A stretch of 64,000 bases of DNA from Proteiniclasticum ruminis. GTDB taxonomy: Bacteria > Bacillota > Clostridia > Clostridiales > Clostridiaceae. Under the pieces are notes generated by a model that had not been told where the DNA came from, made no database searches, and saw nothing but the letters and a program-made list of their open reading frames with translations. Shown here one piece after another: positions 63,271-64,000 of this stretch. A program made the position numbers and the translations under genes. The DNA lies in assembly GCF_900115135.1 (NCBI RefSeq), contig NZ_FOVK01000010.1, positions 1-64,000 of the forward strand. The letters are read 5' to 3'. Position 1 is the first letter of the stretch. Each line of letters begins with the position of its first letter.

Positions 63271-64000
63271 ATGCGTAAAACGAAAATTATCTGTACCATT
63301 GGACCCACATCAGAAAGTGAGGAAACCATCCGGGAGCTGATTCAGGCGGGTATGAATGTTTCCAGACATAACTTTTCCCATGATACCCACGCGAATCACC
63401 GCATGAAAATGGAAAGAGTAAGAAAGATTGCTGAGGAGCAAGGGAAGACTGTGGCCATTCTTCTTGATACCAAGGGTCCTGAAATCAGAACCCACGATTT
63501 CAAAGATGCTCCTGTTCAATTGGAAGAAGGAAATTTCATTGAGATTCATACCAAGGAAGAGATTCTTGGGGATGCCACAAAGTTTTCTCTGACCTACAAT
63601 AAGCTTGCGGAAGATGTGGAAGTGGGATCCAGAATCCTCATCGATGACGGTCTTATCGCATTAGAAGTCGTTTCTGTGGAACTTGTTTCAGGCGTGATTA
63701 AAGCAAAAATCCTGAACTCTGGTACAGTGTCCAACCACAAGGGAATCAATCTTCCTGGGATCAAGACGCAGCTTCCGGCGCTCACCGAGAAGGATCTGGA
63801 AGATTTGGCTTTTGGCGTGGAGATGGGTGTAGATATCGTTGCAGCATCGTTTATCCGTAAAGCAGACGACGTCCTTGCCATAAGAAAAGTGCTCAGAAAT
63901 CTTGGAGCGGATGATATTTTCCTGATGTCCAAGATAGAGAACCAGGAAGGCGTAGACAACGTTGAAGAAATTGTGAAGTACTCTGACGGCGTCATGGTTG
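63271..64000 (+). CDS. pyk: Pyruvate kinase, N-terminal part (runs off the window)
   Basis: The first 243 codons of pyruvate kinase; the rest lies beyond the right edge. KTKIICTIGPTSESEETIRELI, MNVSRHNFSHD (Arg and Asn of the active site), LLDTKGPEIRTHDF, the B domain (about 70-165) with IDDGLIALEV, NHKGINLPG, LTEKDLEDLAFGVEMGVDIVAASFIRKADDV and SKIENQEGVDNVEEI (metal-binding Lys-Ile-Glu) are visible. AGGAGG lies before ATG 63271. Operon with pfkA. Confidence 0.95.
   Translation, partial: MRKTKIICTIGPTSESEETIRELIQAGMNVSRHNFSHDTHANHRMKMERVRKIAEEQGKTVAILLDTKGPEIRTHDFKDAPVQLEEGNFIEIHTKEEILGDATKFSLTYNKLAEDVEVGSRILIDDGLIALEVVSVELVSGVIKAKILNSGTVSNHKGINLPGIKTQLPALTEKDLEDLAFGVEMGVDIVAASFIRKADDVLAIRKVLRNLGADDIFLMSKIENQEGVDNVEEIVKYSDGVMV

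Noticed and set aside
1-64000. CRISPR arrays, insertion sequences, prophage or integrase genes
   Set aside because: No direct-repeat/spacer pattern, transposase or integrase motif was seen; the only tandem repeat is the 18-bp unit in the amidase gene.

Overview
The window is a chromosomal stretch from a Gram-positive bacterium of the class Clostridia. I infer this from the gene content and order: ftsEX-ctp-PDZ-uvrBA, FHA-rodA-pbpA-uvrC-murB, yvcK-whiA and dnaE-pfkA-pyk. Strong AGGAGG ribosome binding sites, frequent TTG/GTG starts and moderate GC fit this. A family-level guess (Clostridiaceae) is low confidence. Most of the window is ordinary core chromosome; one block of about 14 kb (about 40.8-54 kb) looks like an accessory carbohydrate locus.

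Layout. 1-450: the 3' end of an rRNA operon (23S tail, 5S, tRNA-Phe). 0.6-8.4 kb: spermidine synthesis (speD, speE), a possible C39-like cysteine peptidase, peroxiredoxin, parvulin, HAD and PAP2 phosphatases, two RNA methyltransferases (trmN6, rsmI), a DUF1836 protein and a 47-residue YvrJ protein. 8.5-16.7 kb: a nuclease-helicase of the DinG/XPD type, a large SH3b-repeat cell-wall amidase, a 3' relic of a 6-phosphogluconate dehydrogenase gene fused by overlap to gluconokinase, and an aldose epimerase. 16.8-27.7 kb: DUF1659/DUF2922 pair, BrkB/YihY protein, acpS-nnr-alr, two tandem YitT proteins, ftsE-ftsX, a C-terminal processing protease and a MinJ-like PDZ membrane protein. 27.7-39 kb: uvrB-uvrA under a LexA-like box, then FHA-rodA-pbpA-uvrC and murB. 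39-40.8 kb: a lone hisC with a zinc-ribbon membrane protein.

40.8-54 kb is the most distinctive part: a LacI regulator, a 1038-residue phosphorylase-like protein, a cytoplasmic GH30 glycosidase, a sugar ABC importer (lipoprotein plus two permeases, no ATPase) and a second, 1146-residue phosphorylase-like protein. Three near-palindromic LacI-type operators with a GAAACCG(A/C)TTTC-like core sit at the two promoters and at the end of the GH30 gene. I infer a system that imports a beta-linked oligosaccharide and breaks it down inside the cell by phosphorolysis and hydrolysis. The block lies between murB and yvcK, where many relatives carry rapZ; rapZ is not in the window.

54-64 kb: yvcK, whiA, a YtoI-type HTH-DRTGG-CBS-thioesterase protein, a Dabb protein, dnaE, pfkA and the start of pyk, which runs off the right edge.
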